Shown here one piece after another: positions 8,991 through 18,685 of a DNA stretch of 64,000 nucleotides; within the stretch, counting starts at the first letter, position 1; every line of letters begins with the position of its first letter. The stretch is from positions 1 to 64,000 of the forward strand of contig CAVZFB010000026.1 in assembly GCA_963774345.1 (NCBI GenBank), in the 5' to 3' direction. A program made the translations under genes and the position numbers. The DNA is from AP-15 sp963774345. Lineage in GTDB: Bacteria; Pseudomonadota; Alphaproteobacteria; ATCC43930; CGMCC-115725. The notes beneath the pieces are model-generated. The model was not told where the DNA came from, ran no database searches, and was given only the letters and a program-made list of their open reading frames with translations.

Positions 8991-10492
8991 ATGCTGGTAG
9001 TGGAGACGATCGCGAAGATCCGTCGGGCGTATTTCGCGCAGAAGAAGCCGATCAAGGCGATCTGCCGCGAGTTTCGGGTGTCGCGGAAGGTCGTGCGCAA
9101 GGTGATCCGGTCGGAGGCGACCGAGTTTCGCTATGAGCGCGGCACGCAGCCGCTGCCGCGAGATCGATCCGTGGCGCGATCAGCTCGACGGGCTGTTGCT
9201 GGCGAACGAGGGCAAGCCGGCGCGCGAGCGGCTGACGCTGATCCGGATATTCGAGGAGCTGCGCGGCCTCGGCTATGAGGGCAGCTACGACGCGGTTCGC
9301 CGCTACGCCAAGACGTGGCGCGTCGAGCGCGGGGCGGCGACGGCAGAAGCCTATGTGCCGCTGAGCTTTGCGCCGGGCGAGGCCTACCAGTTCGACTGGA
9401 GCCACGAGGTCGTGCTGATCAACGGCACGACGGTGACCGTCAAGGTGGCGCATGTCCGGCTGTGCCACAGCCGGATGCTGTTCGTGCGGGCCTATCCGCG
9501 CGAGACCCAGGAGATGGTGTTCGACGCGCACAACCGCGCCTTCGCCTTCTTCAAGGGCACCTGCACGCGCGGCATCTACGACAACATGAAGACGGCGGTC
9601 GAGACCGTGTTCATCGGCAAGGACCGCCAGTACAACCGCCGCTTCCTGCGGATGTGCGGCCATTACCTGGTCGAGCCGATCGCCTGCACGCCGGCCTCGG
9701 GCTGGGAGAAGGGGCAGGTCGAGAACCAGGTCGGGCTGGTGCGCGAGCGCTTCTTCACGCCGCGGCTGCGGGTGGCGAGCTACGACGAGCTGAACGCCTG
9801 GCTGCTCGACCGATGCGTCGCCTACGCCAAGGCGCACAAGCATCCCGAGCTGACCGACCTCACGATCTGGCAGGTGTTCGAGGCCGAGCGCGCCCAAGCT
9901 GGTGCCGATCCGCGGCCCGTTCGACGGGTTCCACGCGACGCAAGCCTCGGTCTCGAAGACCTGCCTGGTGCGGTTCGACAACAACAAGTACTCGGTCACC
10001 TCGCGCGCGGTCGGCCGGCCGGTCGAGATCCAGGCTTACGCCGATCGCATCGTGATCCGCCAGGACGGCGCGATCGTCGGCGAGCACCCGCGCTGCTTCG
10101 GCCGCGGCGAGACGATCTACGACCCCTGGCATTACGTGCCGGTGCTCGCCCGCAAGCCCGGCGCGCTGCGCAACGGAGCGCCGTTCAAGGATTGGCTGCT
10201 GCCGGCCAGCCTGGAGCGCGTGCGGCGCAAGCTGAAGGGCTCGGACGACGGCGACCGACAGATGGTCAAGGTGCTCTCGGCGGTGCTGACCGACGGTTTG
10301 GCGGCCGTGGAGGCGGCCTGTGCCGAAGCCCTCGCCGGCGGCGTCCATTCGGCCGATGTCGTCCTCAATATCCTGGCGCGGCGCCGTGACCCCGGGCCGG
10401 CGGCGACGATCCTGACCCCGGACGCGCTGCGGCTGCGACACGCGCCGATCGCCGATTGCGCCCGCTATGACCGCCTGCGGAGAGCTTCGTGA
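8991..10492 (+). pseudogene. istA: IstA transposase, two frameshifts
   Basis: Starting at MLVVETIAKIRRAYF, the product has an N-terminal helix-turn-helix (KAICREFRVSRKVVRKVIRS) and then the DDE integrase core, with Asp in QFDWSHE, Asp in GIYDNMKTA and Glu in KGQVENQVG. The C-terminal part includes VRFDNNKYSV. The frame shifts near 9150 and near 9890, each by one base. About 500 residues would be normal, and the rebuilt protein matches that. Confidence 0.8.
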
Positions 10493-11040
10493 TGGAGCGC
10501 ACCGATATTCTCGAGCTGATGTCGACGCTCAAGCTCTACGGCATGCGCGCCGCCTATGACGAGGTGATGGCCACCGGCATCAAGCGCCGGCACGAGCCGC
10601 CGCGCATCGTCGGCGACCTGCTCAGCGCCGAGATCGCCGAGAAGCAGGCGCGCTCGATCAAGTACCAGCTGACCATTGCCAAGCTGCCGCTGGCCAAGGA
10701 CATCGACGACTTCGACTTCGCCGGCACGCCGATCAACGAGGCGCTGATCCGCGAGCTGGCGAGCGGCGGCTTTCTCGCCGAGCAGCGCAACGCCGTGCTG
10801 ATCGGCGGAACCGGCACCGGCAAGTCGCATCTGGCCATAGCCATCGCGCGCTCTTGCATCCGCGGCGGCGCGCGCGGCCGCTTCTACACCGTCGTCGACC
10901 TCGTCAACCGGCTGGAGAGCGAAGCCCGCGCCGGCCGGCAGGGGCGGCTCGCCGATTACCTGACCCGGCTCGATTTTGTCGTGCTCGACGAACTCGGCTA
11001 CCTGCCGTTCGCCCAGGCCGGCGGCCAGCTGCTCTTCCCC
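10492..11040 (+). pseudogene. istB: IstB ATPase, truncated
   Basis: The gene starts at ATG 10492, overlapping the istA stop. Walker A is GGTGTGKSH and Walker B is FVVLDELGY, as in the DnaC/IstB family of transposition helper ATPases. The sequence follows IstB to GGQLLF, about residue 182 of the usual 240-260, and then enters antisense DUF899 sequence. The open frame continues to 11274 by chance. Confidence 0.8.
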
Positions 11041-11280
11041 GCCCGGCGCCATCATGAAGTGCTTGACGTAGAGCTGGCTGCGCCCGCTGAAGAGATCGGC
11101 GAGCGACACCTTGCCCGTCGGGCCATCGAAAACATAGGGCTTCTCGATTTTGACCCACGGGAGTGCGCGGCGGTCCTCAGCAAGCCGGTCGCGGAGCCGC
11201 GTCAGTTTCTTTTCCTCGGCAAGCAGCGCCCGCCGCGCCTCGATCCAGTCCTGTTTGGTCACTATCGGGTGTGACTGCAT
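11041..11280 (-). pseudogene. DUF899 (thioredoxin-like) protein, N-terminal fragment
   Basis: From ATG 11278-11280 the frame encodes the first 80 residues of a DUF899 protein, including LPWVKIEKPYVFDGPTGK and LADLFSGRSQLYVKHFM. Intact members are 220-260 residues and continue with a thioredoxin-like domain. The remainder was removed at the junction with istB. The open frame beyond 11041 is antisense to istB and carries no meaning. Confidence 0.75.
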
Positions 11281-11357
11281 GGGTGCCTCCGTTTACTAGT
11301 CACTGTCGCACTGGGAAGGCCGCCGGACGAAGGATCGCCGGACAACCGGGACGCGCT

Positions 11358-12134
11358 TCACTTGTGTTCACTCACTATCGCGAACGCGGCCCCTTGGGGG
11401 TCGCGGGCCTGGACGATCCACGCGCCCCCGGGAACCTCGGCGGGGCCATGCAGCACCTGGCCGCCTCGGTTCGTGGCGCGCTCGGCCGCTTCCGCCACGC
11501 TGTCGACAGCGATGTAGTAGTTCCAGAACGCGCCAGTCGTTTGCGCGCACGCCTTCATCATGCCGCCGCAAGGCGTGCCGCCCATCGCGAACGTCTGGTA
11601 GGTGCCCATCGGGCCCATGTCGATCGCGCGATCCTTGGTCCACCCAAACAGCCGCGCGTAGAACGCGAACTCGCGATCGAGATCGCCGGCGATAAGCTCG
11701 TGCCAACCGACATGGCCGGGTGTCATTGGCGCCATCGGCTTCGGCGCTTCCTCTGTGTTCGGCTTGAAGAGCAGGAACACCGCGCCGCCGGGATCCGAGG
11801 CTACGGCGAAGCGGCCGACATTCGGGATGTCCTCAGGGCCGCGTCGGATCGCGCCGCCCGCCGCCCAGACACGCGCGGCGTCACCATCGACGTCGTCCAC
11901 CGCGACATAGCCGGACCAGCAGGGTCTGGCGCCCTCAGCCCGCATGGGCTCGGGGATTGCCATGAGCCCCGCCACCATCACCGGCCCTTTGCTGAAAACC
12001 GTGTAGGTGGCGTTGCCCGGCATCGCGTGCTCCTGCGCCTCCCAGCCGATCACCTCGCTGTAGAACGATGCCGCCGCCTTGGTGTCGCTGGTCATCACGT
12101 CGTACCAGATGAACGTGCCGCGTGGTGCCGGCAT
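11358..12134 (-). CDS. Two-domain VOC family protein
   Basis: The 258-residue protein starts at ATG 12132-12134 with GAGGGAGTG upstream. It consists of two glyoxalase/bleomycin-resistance (VOC) domains in tandem, each with the FYSEVIGW or FYARLFGWT helix signature and a late domain strand (DPGGAVFLLF and DPQGAAFAIV). VOC proteins use a metal centre for isomerase, dioxygenase or binding reactions; the substrate is not visible. It begins 4 bases after the TetR gene and is probably in the same operon, so its expression is likely under that regulator. Confidence 0.85.
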   Translation of the reverse strand: MPAPRGTFIWYDVMTSDTKAAASFYSEVIGWEAQEHAMPGNATYTVFSKGPVMVAGLMAIPEPMRAEGARPCWSGYVAVDDVDGDAARVWAAGGAIRRGPEDIPNVGRFAVASDPGGAVFLLFKPNTEEAPKPMAPMTPGHVGWHELIAGDLDREFAFYARLFGWTKDRAIDMGPMGTYQTFAMGGTPCGGMMKACAQTTGAFWNYYIAVDSVAEAAERATNRGGQVLHGPAEVPGGAWIVQARDPQGAAFAIVSEHK

Positions 12135-12138
12135 TGGG

Positions 12139-12765
12139 TCACTCCCTCTCGCTGGTTGCGGGACAATCGAACAGTTGCTCGAAATAACGGCGCAGATGCG
12201 CCACGCAGTGGCGCGCGACTTCTGGACCGCCTTTCGCTTTCGCGAGGACGAACCCGCCTTGCAGCACCGCCTGCGTAAACAGCGCAAGGCTCTCCCCGCT
12301 CCACGGGGCATTGGGTGCGTAGAGCGTCTTGGCGGCGTCGATGTCCTTGGCGAGGCCTGCGGCGTGGACGCCGATATAGGTGTCGCAGGCCTGCCGAACC
12401 GCGGGGTGCGTGTCATAGGCCTCCTGCACCATCGTGCCGAGCAAGCATGTGAACTCGGGCACCGGCCCCGCGAGGATCGCCGCGCGGAAATCGATGTAGC
12501 CGAGGACGCGATCCAAGGGATCGGCGAGCTCCCGATAGGGCGCCCCAGCGAAGAGCCGCTCCGCCATTTCTGAGAAATGCGCCGCCGCCGCCACCGCCAT
12601 GTCTTCCTTGCTCTTGAAGTGATGGAAGAAGGCGCCCTTGGTCAGCCCGGCTTCGCGGCAAATCTCGTCCACGGTGGTTGCAGAGTACCCCTGCGCGCGG
12701 ATCACCCGCATTGCCGCGTCGAGGAGGCGGGTCCGTGCATCGGTCTTCGCCTTGGCAGCTTCCAT
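12139..12765 (-). CDS. TetR family transcriptional regulator
   Basis: The 208-residue protein has an N-terminal TetR DNA-binding domain (LLDAAMRVIRAQGYSATTVDEICREAGLTKG region, then FFHHFKSKEDM) and a ligand-binding C-terminal domain with CLLGTMVQEAYDTHPAVR, as in regulators of the TetR_C_11 or AcuR-like type. A perfect palindrome lies 8 bases upstream of its start. This suggests autoregulation and control of the downstream VOC gene, with release by a small electrophile or related ligand as an inference. Confidence 0.88.
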   Translation of the reverse strand: MEAAKAKTDARTRLLDAAMRVIRAQGYSATTVDEICREAGLTKGAFFHHFKSKEDMAVAAAAHFSEMAERLFAGAPYRELADPLDRVLGYIDFRAAILAGPVPEFTCLLGTMVQEAYDTHPAVRQACDTYIGVHAAGLAKDIDAAKTLYAPNAPWSGESLALFTQAVLQGGFVLAKAKGGPEVARHCVAHLRRYFEQLFDCPATSERE

Positions 12766-12772
12766 AAGACAT

Positions 12773-12794
12773 CCATACCAACTGGTTGGTATGG
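12773..12794. promoter_or_regulatory. Palindromic operator for the TetR regulator
   Basis: Two 10-base arms, CCATACCAAC and GTTGGTATGG, form a perfect inverted repeat around a 2-base spacer. It sits directly in front of the TetR start codon. The ACCAAC/GTTGGT core is like known operators of related TetR proteins. Confidence 0.8.
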
Positions 12795-13000
12795 TGTCAA
12801 TGACATCTTCTCCCGAACCGGAGCAGGTAAGGGCAGCACGATCAAGGCTATCCCCGGCCGAGCCGAAGGAGGTTGGCGATGGCGGTGTACGGAAGAGATG
12901 CCGCCGGCGCCGGCGGCCTTCTCAGGGGCAGCACGACTTGACGAAACCTCAAACCGGGTGTCTTTCGAATCTCATATTCTGCCTGAAAGTAGGGCGCTGA

Positions 13001-13674
13001 ATGACCTCGAGCACGACCGTCTTCCTCGTCGATGTCGACAACACGCTGCTCGACAACGACCGCATCCAAGCCGATCTCAGGCGTCATCTCGAACGCGAAT
13101 TCGGGCCCGTCTGCCGCGACCGCTATTGGACTATTCTCGAGCACCTGTTCGCAGAACTCGGCTATCGCGACTACCTCGGTGCCCTGCAACGCTATCGGGT
13201 CGAGCACCCGAAGGACATCCATCTGCTGTCGATGTCCTCTTACCTCGTCGACTACCCGTTCGCCAATCGGTTGTACCCCGGAGCGCTCGACGTCCTCGAA
13301 CGGATGCGCGGCTGGGGTCAGACTGTCATCCTGTCGATGGCGACGTCGTCTTCCAGCCGCGCAAGGTCGAGCGCTCCGGCATCTTTGAGGCGGTCGAGGG
13401 CCGGGTGTTGATCTACATCCACAAAGAGGAGGAGCTTGACGACGTCGAGCAGCGCTATCCGGCCGGACATTACGTCCTGGTCGACGACAAGCCGCGAATT
13501 CTGGCCGCGGTCAAAAAGGCCTGGGGCAACCGCGTGACCACGATACTGCCTCGTCAGGGTCAGTTCGCTCTCGCCCCGGACGCTGCCTCATATCCGGCAG
13601 CCGACCTGACGGTCGAGCGTATCGGCGATCTTGTCGATTACGATCTTCCCTCCCTGTTCGCGGGTACACGATAA
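13001..13674 (+). pseudogene. HAD family hydrolase, one frameshift
   Basis: The product opens with TTVFLVDVDNTLLDND, the HAD nucleophile motif DxDxT, and ends with LVDDKPRILAAVKKAWG and the metal-binding region of HAD phosphatases. One base is missing near 13337, where TVILS should run into DGDVVFQPRKVERSG. Joined, it is about 225 residues, a normal length. HAD hydrolases act mainly on phosphoesters; the substrate is unknown. With no other damage, this could be a sequencing error. Confidence 0.75.
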
Positions 13675-13936
13675 AAAGACCCGAAGGCTCCTGACGGCGC
13701 CGGCGGCTTTGTCGATCGGCACCTCGCGATGCACTCGGCCGCCGGCTTGCCCTTGCGCAGACGCTCATAAACTACCTGCCGAAGCAGGTTGTCGCCGGTC
13801 GAGGTTAGATATTTGACTTCGGCGGCGAGCTCAGGCCGACGCGCCGGCTTTACTCCACACGTGTACCCGGCAAACGCCGCGGTGGCAGAATTACGCTTCC
13901 TCGATATGATCGGCCGGAACTGATAGCGGGCATGCT

Positions 13937-15139
13937 ATGGCCGAAAGCGGCGCCGCGGCCGGTGGCCTCGAACGCAAACTAGCGACGATCCTCTCCGCCG
14001 ACGTCGCGGCGTACAGCCGTCTTATGGCCGAGGACGAAGAGCGCACACTGCAAACATTTCGCGCCCACAAGGAGGTCTTTGAGAAGCTGGTGGAGCTGCA
14101 TCGCGGCCGGGTTTTCAATACCGCCGGTGACGCTATCCTCGCCGAATTCAGCAGCGCCGTTGAAGCGGTACGCTGCGCCACCGAGATCCAAGCCGCGCTT
14201 CGCACGCGCAACGATCAGCTCGGGAGCCGGCGCCAGGTGAACTTCCGTATCGGCGTAAATCTCGGCGATGTCATGGTGCAGGGCGCGGATTTGCTTGGCG
14301 ACGGCGTCAATGTCGCGGCCCGCCTGCAAGGGGCGGCCGAGCCCGGCGGTATCTGCATTTCAGGCAGCGTGTACGACCAGGTGCTTAACAAGCTGTCCCT
14401 GTCGTTCAAGCCGCTGGGCGATCTGAACTACAAGAATCTGCCGCAGCCGGTGCGGACATTCGCCATCGCCAAAGTCGCTGGCCTCGGCGTGCTCCCTTCT
14501 CCGGCTCGCCGGCGCCAGCTTGCGAACGGGTGGCGGCCTCGGCCCTTCGTCATTGCTGCTCTGATTTTGATCACGGTTGGTGGTGTCTCCTGGATCCGTT
14601 CTCACTATGAGCGGAACCGGGTGGAATACGCGCCTACGGCCGGATTGCCGGCGCCGCAAGTCGATCAGCGGCGGATCGAGAGAGAAGCGCGCCGCCTGGC
14701 CAGAGCCAACCGCAGGATAGCGGCTGCCGAAGCGTTGGCTGCGCCGGAGGCGGGGCAGGTCAAGCCGCAGCCCAATTCAGTGGGTGGCGCGACCGCCGCC
14801 GGAACGCCCGGTGACGATCCGAGCGGGGTCTATCGCGGGCAGATGTGCTACGCAGCCGGCGGCGCGACCGAGCCGGCCCACTGCTTTGAGGCACAGGCGG
14901 TCGTGCTGGGCAATCGGATATCTGGCGAATGGCCCGGTCGCGATCCTGGGGTCACGATATATCTTGGGGGTGAAATCTCCCGAGCGGGCGAAGTGGCGAT
15001 CCACATGCATAGCAAGAGAGCCGACGGATCGAGCTTTGCTGTCTCTGACCTGATCGGAAGGGTTCATGATGGGCGGATCGACGCCAAGGGCAACCTTCAC
15101 GACGGCCGCGGTGTTACGTTGAACTGGAGCAAGAATTAG
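13937..15139 (+). CDS. Class III adenylate/guanylate cyclase with membrane anchor
   Basis: The 400-residue protein has an N-terminal cyclase catalytic domain (about residues 12-175). Visible motifs are LSADVAAYSRLM with the metal Asp, NTAGDAILAEF, and LGDGVNVAARLQ with the Asn/Arg transition-state residues. A single membrane helix follows (about 195-212, in PFVIAALILITVGGVSWI), then a charged Arg/Ala-rich linker and a beta-rich C-terminal domain with two cysteines that would be outside the membrane. The cyclase would be cytoplasmic. A C-terminal domain of this sort could be a sensor, but I do not recognise the family. Confidence 0.85.
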   Translation: MAESGAAAGGLERKLATILSADVAAYSRLMAEDEERTLQTFRAHKEVFEKLVELHRGRVFNTAGDAILAEFSSAVEAVRCATEIQAALRTRNDQLGSRRQVNFRIGVNLGDVMVQGADLLGDGVNVAARLQGAAEPGGICISGSVYDQVLNKLSLSFKPLGDLNYKNLPQPVRTFAIAKVAGLGVLPSPARRRQLANGWRPRPFVIAALILITVGGVSWIRSHYERNRVEYAPTAGLPAPQVDQRRIEREARRLARANRRIAAAEALAAPEAGQVKPQPNSVGGATAAGTPGDDPSGVYRGQMCYAAGGATEPAHCFEAQAVVLGNRISGEWPGRDPGVTIYLGGEISRAGEVAIHMHSKRADGSSFAVSDLIGRVHDGRIDAKGNLHDGRGVTLNWSKN

Positions 15140-15412
15140 ACGCGTTATCCATCATGGAACATAGCGCGCAATGGCTCGAATGGGGGCATGAAGACCAGTT
15201 CCTGCCGCCCAAGCTGAGCGCCCGCTCTGTGATCAGAAAGCAGACCGTCGCCGCGACCCGAGGCAATGGGCGAGACGCGCCAATTCCTGCCGTTCACGTG
15301 ACCGTCCTAATACGGCGCTATTCGACTGGGAACAGGGCTCTTTAATCCGAATCGGTCATGGCCGGGCTTGGCACGCCATCCACGAAACACATATCAAGCC
15401 GCAGTTTGGTGG

Positions 15413-16717
15413 ATGCCCGGCCCGAGCCCACGGCTGTCCGGTTCAGCTGGGGTTCCACTGCAGGGTCATTTGAGCGGGGTTGGCGAGAAGTGGTGGTTCG
15501 GGGTCGAGCAGTTGGTGGAGCGGGCGGCGGTGCATCAGGTTGAGGCGCACCAGGCGGGCGAAGGTGAGCGGGCTGGTGACCGCCTTCTGTCCGGCCTGGG
15601 CCAGCCGCAGCAGCAAAAAGGCGATCAGCGCGACGGCGATCTGGATCCGCACGGCGTTTTCCGAGGTGCCGAGAAAGCGGCGGATTTTGAGGGTCTGCTT
15701 GACCCAGCGGAAGAACAGCTCGATCGCCCAACGGCGCTTGTAGAGATCGGCGATCTGCTGAGCGGTGGCGTCGAGATCGTTCGACAGGATGCGCAGCAGC
15801 TTGCCGCTATCGAGCGTGACGCGGACCTCGCGCACGGGATCCTGAAACGGGTTGCGGCGGCCGCTGCCCAGGCGCGCCGGCAGATGGCCGATGCGGTCGG
15901 ACAGGATCGCGCCGTCAGCCGGCACCGGCAGCTCTTCGACCACCGTCAGCGGGGTGTTGGATTTGAGGCGAGTGACGATGCGGCATTGCGCGGCGTCGAG
16001 CTTGGCCCACCACGCATAATCGTAATAGCCGAGATCAAAGACATAAGTGGCGCCGGGCTCGATCGGCATCGCCTGCGCGGCGGTGATGTCGTTGACCCGG
16101 GCTGCGGTGATCGCCGCATAGATCGGCCGGTCGGCGTCGGGATCGTAGACGACGTGCAGCTTGGCGCCGCACACGCCGGCGGAAAACTGCGCCCAATCGC
16201 GGCTGCGCGCGTCGAGCCGCAGACCGCTCGCATCGATCAGATAAGTCGTGTCGGCCAGAGAGCGGCGCAGCCCGCGATCGGCGCGGCTGATCATCAACCC
16301 CAACAGCGCGGCGAAGAAATCGGCGGGCCGGTCGTGGTTGGCGTCCGCCAGGGTCGCGCGCCGTGGCAGGCTGGCTCCCAGATGATAAAGCCGCGCCCGC
16401 TGGCTCTGCATCGCGCCGACGATCTCGCGCAGGCTCGCCGCACCGGCCAGCTGGCCATACATCAGCGCCAGAAACTGGCTTTTGGTGGTCAACCGGCGGG
16501 CCCGCGCGTCAGCTCGGTGCGCCCCGACCAGCCGGTCGAATTCCGCCCACGGGACATGCTTCAGCAACTGATGAAAAACGCTATTGTGATGGCGCATGGC
16601 GCTGACCCTCGTTTCGTGTCCGGAACGTTTGGCGACGTTCAACCACGAATAGATACAGCGCCATGCGCCACCCATAGCACAAAATATGCCGGACAGCCGT
16701 GGCCCGAGCCCGGGCAT
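15413..16717 (-). mobile_element. IS4-family insertion sequence
   Basis: About 1.3 kb with one transposase gene and imperfect terminal inverted repeats of 29 bases at 15413-15441 and 16689-16717. The arms share ATGCCCGG at the outer end and ACGGCTGTCCGG at the inner end, with five mismatches between. No clear target-site duplication is visible. The element appears complete. Confidence 0.75.
15443..16597 (-). CDS. IS4-family transposase
   Basis: The transposase of about 384 residues starts at MRHHNSVFHQLLKHVPW; the frame remains open 49 codons upstream, but family members start here. The catalytic triad is visible as Asp in TYLIDASGLRLD, Asp in YVFDLGYYDY and Glu in the YREK-type motif KRRWAIELFFRWVKQ. 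Length and motifs are intact, so the element may still be active. Confidence 0.85.
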   Translation of the reverse strand: MRHHNSVFHQLLKHVPWAEFDRLVGAHRADARARRLTTKSQFLALMYGQLAGAASLREIVGAMQSQRARLYHLGASLPRRATLADANHDRPADFFAALLGLMISRADRGLRRSLADTTYLIDASGLRLDARSRDWAQFSAGVCGAKLHVVYDPDADRPIYAAITAARVNDITAAQAMPIEPGATYVFDLGYYDYAWWAKLDAAQCRIVTRLKSNTPLTVVEELPVPADGAILSDRIGHLPARLGSGRRNPFQDPVREVRVTLDSGKLLRILSNDLDATAQQIADLYKRRWAIELFFRWVKQTLKIRRFLGTSENAVRIQIAVALIAFLLLRLAQAGQKAVTSPLTFARLVRLNLMHRRPLHQLLDPEPPLLANPAQMTLQWNPS

Positions 16718-16737
16718 GAGCGGCAAGGGAGGATAGG

Positions 16738-17151
16738 ATGGCAATCGAACTCAATCACACGATCATCCGGGCGAAGGACAAGTGGGAGTCGGCGCAGTTC
16801 CTCGCCGACATCCTCGGCGTCGAGGCCGGCCCGCAATGGGCGCGGTTTGTGCCGGTCAAGGTCGGCGGCGTGACGCTCGACTTCGCCGACGCGCCCGACC
16901 CCGGCCATCAGCATTTCGCGTTCCTCGTCAGCGAGGACGAGTTCGATGCCGCGTTCGGGCGCATCCGTACCGCCGGCGTCAACTATTACGCCGACCACGA
17001 CCGTAGCGGAAAAGGCGAAATCAATCATTATTACGGCGGCCGCGGCGTCTATTTCGATACGCCCGACGGCAACCTGTTCGAGATAATCACCCAGCCCTAT
17101 GGTGCGGTGCCGGAGAGTCTGCGCGGACGCGACGCAGCGCAGGCCCGATAG
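16738..17151 (+). CDS. VOC family protein
   Basis: The 137-residue single-domain VOC protein starts with AIELNHTIIRAKDKWESAQFL. It has the usual paired metal ligands of the fold: His near the start, His in HQHFAFLV and Glu in DGNLFEIITQP. The start is preceded by GGGAGGATAGG. The gene begins 21 bases past the end of the IS4 element, so the insertion may have removed or replaced its promoter. Confidence 0.85.
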   Translation: MAIELNHTIIRAKDKWESAQFLADILGVEAGPQWARFVPVKVGGVTLDFADAPDPGHQHFAFLVSEDEFDAAFGRIRTAGVNYYADHDRSGKGEINHYYGGRGVYFDTPDGNLFEIITQPYGAVPESLRGRDAAQAR

Positions 17152-17278
17152 CCGAACCGCCGCGTTGGACGCGGAGCTGGCCCGCGACGTCAGCCCGCAC
17201 ATACTGCAGGTCCATGCCATCGTTCTCCGTGTTCGCGTCCCTGGAATCCTCTTTCCGCGCGAATGACGTCGAAATCGG

Positions 17279-17345
17279 TCACAGCGCGCGGGTGGTGACT
17301 TCGTTCATGATCTTCGTCGAGCCGCCACAGGTGCGGGCGATGCGC
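17279..17345 (-). pseudogene. Acyl-CoA dehydrogenase C-terminal fragment
   Basis: The last 22 codons read CTRIARTCGGSTKIMNEVTT then two residues and stop. This matches the C-terminal signature of acyl-CoA dehydrogenases (Gly-Gly-Thr/Ser-x-x-Ile-Met). Nothing upstream extends it, so this is a remnant. Confidence 0.4.
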
Positions 17346-17542
17346 GTGCAAGGCTGTTCGTCAAAGCCGATGGGCTGATTGCCCTTTCGTCCACCCCAGG
17401 CTCCTTCTGGACTCTCCAGAAGGACCAAGCATCGCTCACCGCGCTTGCCCCGACTACGCGCCGCTGGACGGTTCAAACCGGACGCTTACGTCGGCGGTGC
17501 AGAGTTGCCGTTGAATATGCCCGTGGAGCTGTGATTTGTTAC

Positions 17543-17891
17543 TCACGCCCGTGCTGTAATCGGCGGCTGAGCCAGTTCGTCGAGCAGCGCCTCGGCTTCT
17601 TTCAGATCGGCGGTATCAAACCCCTGGGTGAACGTGTCGGGCCGCGACAACAGCAGCATCACCTAGTCCCAGTTATGGCGGCTCTCATACCCTCTTGAGT
17701 TGGGATCCTTCGCGACCGCCTCGCCGCCCTTGGCGGCGTCGCTCAATGCCTTGAGGGTGCGCCCGACCTCCGGGGCATCGAGCACCTTTGCCGCAGCTTC
17801 GAGTTCCTCAATAGCCCGATCAATGTCCTGAGCTGGCGCCGATCGCGCCGGACCCGATCACCGTGACATGTCGAGTGTCCGCCTGCTCCAT
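17543..17891 (-). pseudogene. Small hypothetical protein, frameshift and stop
   Basis: ATG 17889-17891 is preceded by GAGAGGAGATT, a very good ribosome site. The protein begins MEQADTRHVTVIG, shifts frame near 17833, continues as DIDRAIEELEAAAKVLDAPE, and is interrupted by TAG at about 17665 just after SRHNWD. It then runs to FDTADLKEAEALLDELAQPP and stops. The rebuilt protein is about 115 residues and largely helical. Similar short segments end some TPR-containing proteins, but I do not assign a function. Confidence 0.5.
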
Positions 17892-17956
17892 AATCTCCTC
17901 TCGTGGCCGGTTGCGGTCCCACTTGGTAATTTATCGGGTCCCCTGCTCTTTCGAGG

Positions 17957-18586
17957 TCATCCTTCCGAGACATCGAAGCCGGCTTGGCGAAGGAGCTTGA
18001 TCATATGATCGCGGAACTCGCTGACTGAATTCTCTCCTGGAGCGGACATCAGCAGGCGGTGCATCAACGCGCCGATCAGCATGTCGGCGAGCGTTTCGAG
18101 ATCGACGTTTTCTGCGAGCAACCCGGCAGCTTGCACGCGCTCCAAGGCCCGCACAAACGCGAGCCGTCGTGGTAGGTAATAGGTCTCCCGGTAGACATCG
18201 AGCAACTTCGGATAGTCGGGTGACGAGCCGATCAGCCTCGCCATCAGGTTGCGGATTTCCGGCTTGGCGATCACCTCGCAGGCCTCGACCAGCAGCTTGA
18301 TGAGATCGCGCGGCGAGGTGCGCTCCAGAAGGTCGATCGTGTAACCGGTGGCATTCCGAGCGACTTCGATCGCCTGCGCGAGCAGCGCCTCCCGGCTCGT
18401 CCAGCGCCGGTAGATGCTGGTTTTCGCCACACCCGCTTGCTTGGCGATCTTTTCGATACTCGCTCCGGCGACCCCATGTTCAACAAAAAGTTCCAGGGCT
18501 GCGCGCAGGATCGCCTGATCGACCGACGGGTCCCGCGGTCGTCCCTGCGCGTTGCTGGGATTGCCTGCTTTAGTCGATGTGCGCAT
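17957..18586 (-). CDS. TetR family transcriptional regulator
   Basis: The 209-residue protein has a Pro/Arg-rich N-terminus, a TetR helix-turn-helix (ILRAALELFVEHGVAGASIE region, then GVAKTSIYRRWTSREALL) and a C-terminal domain of the TetR_C type with ARLIGSSPDYPKL. No palindrome as clear as that of the other TetR gene is seen upstream. The target is unknown. Confidence 0.85.
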   Translation of the reverse strand: MRTSTKAGNPSNAQGRPRDPSVDQAILRAALELFVEHGVAGASIEKIAKQAGVAKTSIYRRWTSREALLAQAIEVARNATGYTIDLLERTSPRDLIKLLVEACEVIAKPEIRNLMARLIGSSPDYPKLLDVYRETYYLPRRLAFVRALERVQAAGLLAENVDLETLADMLIGALMHRLLMSAPGENSVSEFRDHMIKLLRQAGFDVSEG

Positions 18587-18685
18587 TCGATACGCTACCG
18601 CTTAAACCGCCGATGCGATCCTAGCCAAGGTCGACCGCCGCTCCGCACCATCTAAATGAGAGCACTGGGAAGGGGCTCGCATCGA

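Larger units (their letters stand above)
8874..11040 (+). mobile_element. IS21-family element, right end deleted
   Basis: The element contains istA and istB in the order and overlap normal for IS21. The left end is placed near the TGTGAATCGGCATGGAAT sequence at about 8874, followed by two GGGACCCC/GGACCCCG blocks that look like the multiple terminal repeats of this family. The right end is missing: istB stops abruptly near 11037 where sequence becomes the 5' half of a DUF899 gene on the other strand. The element is therefore not mobile. Confidence 0.75.

Noticed and set aside
9052..9999. 315-codon minus-strand frame over istA
   Set aside because: It is the antisense of the IS21 transposase.
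12577..13674. 365-codon plus-strand frame ending with the HAD C-terminus
   Set aside because: Only the last part is real. The first part is antisense to the TetR gene, and the join results from the frameshift in the HAD gene.
15368..16873. 501-codon plus-strand frame over the IS4 transposase
   Set aside because: It is the antisense of a transposase with an intact catalytic triad.
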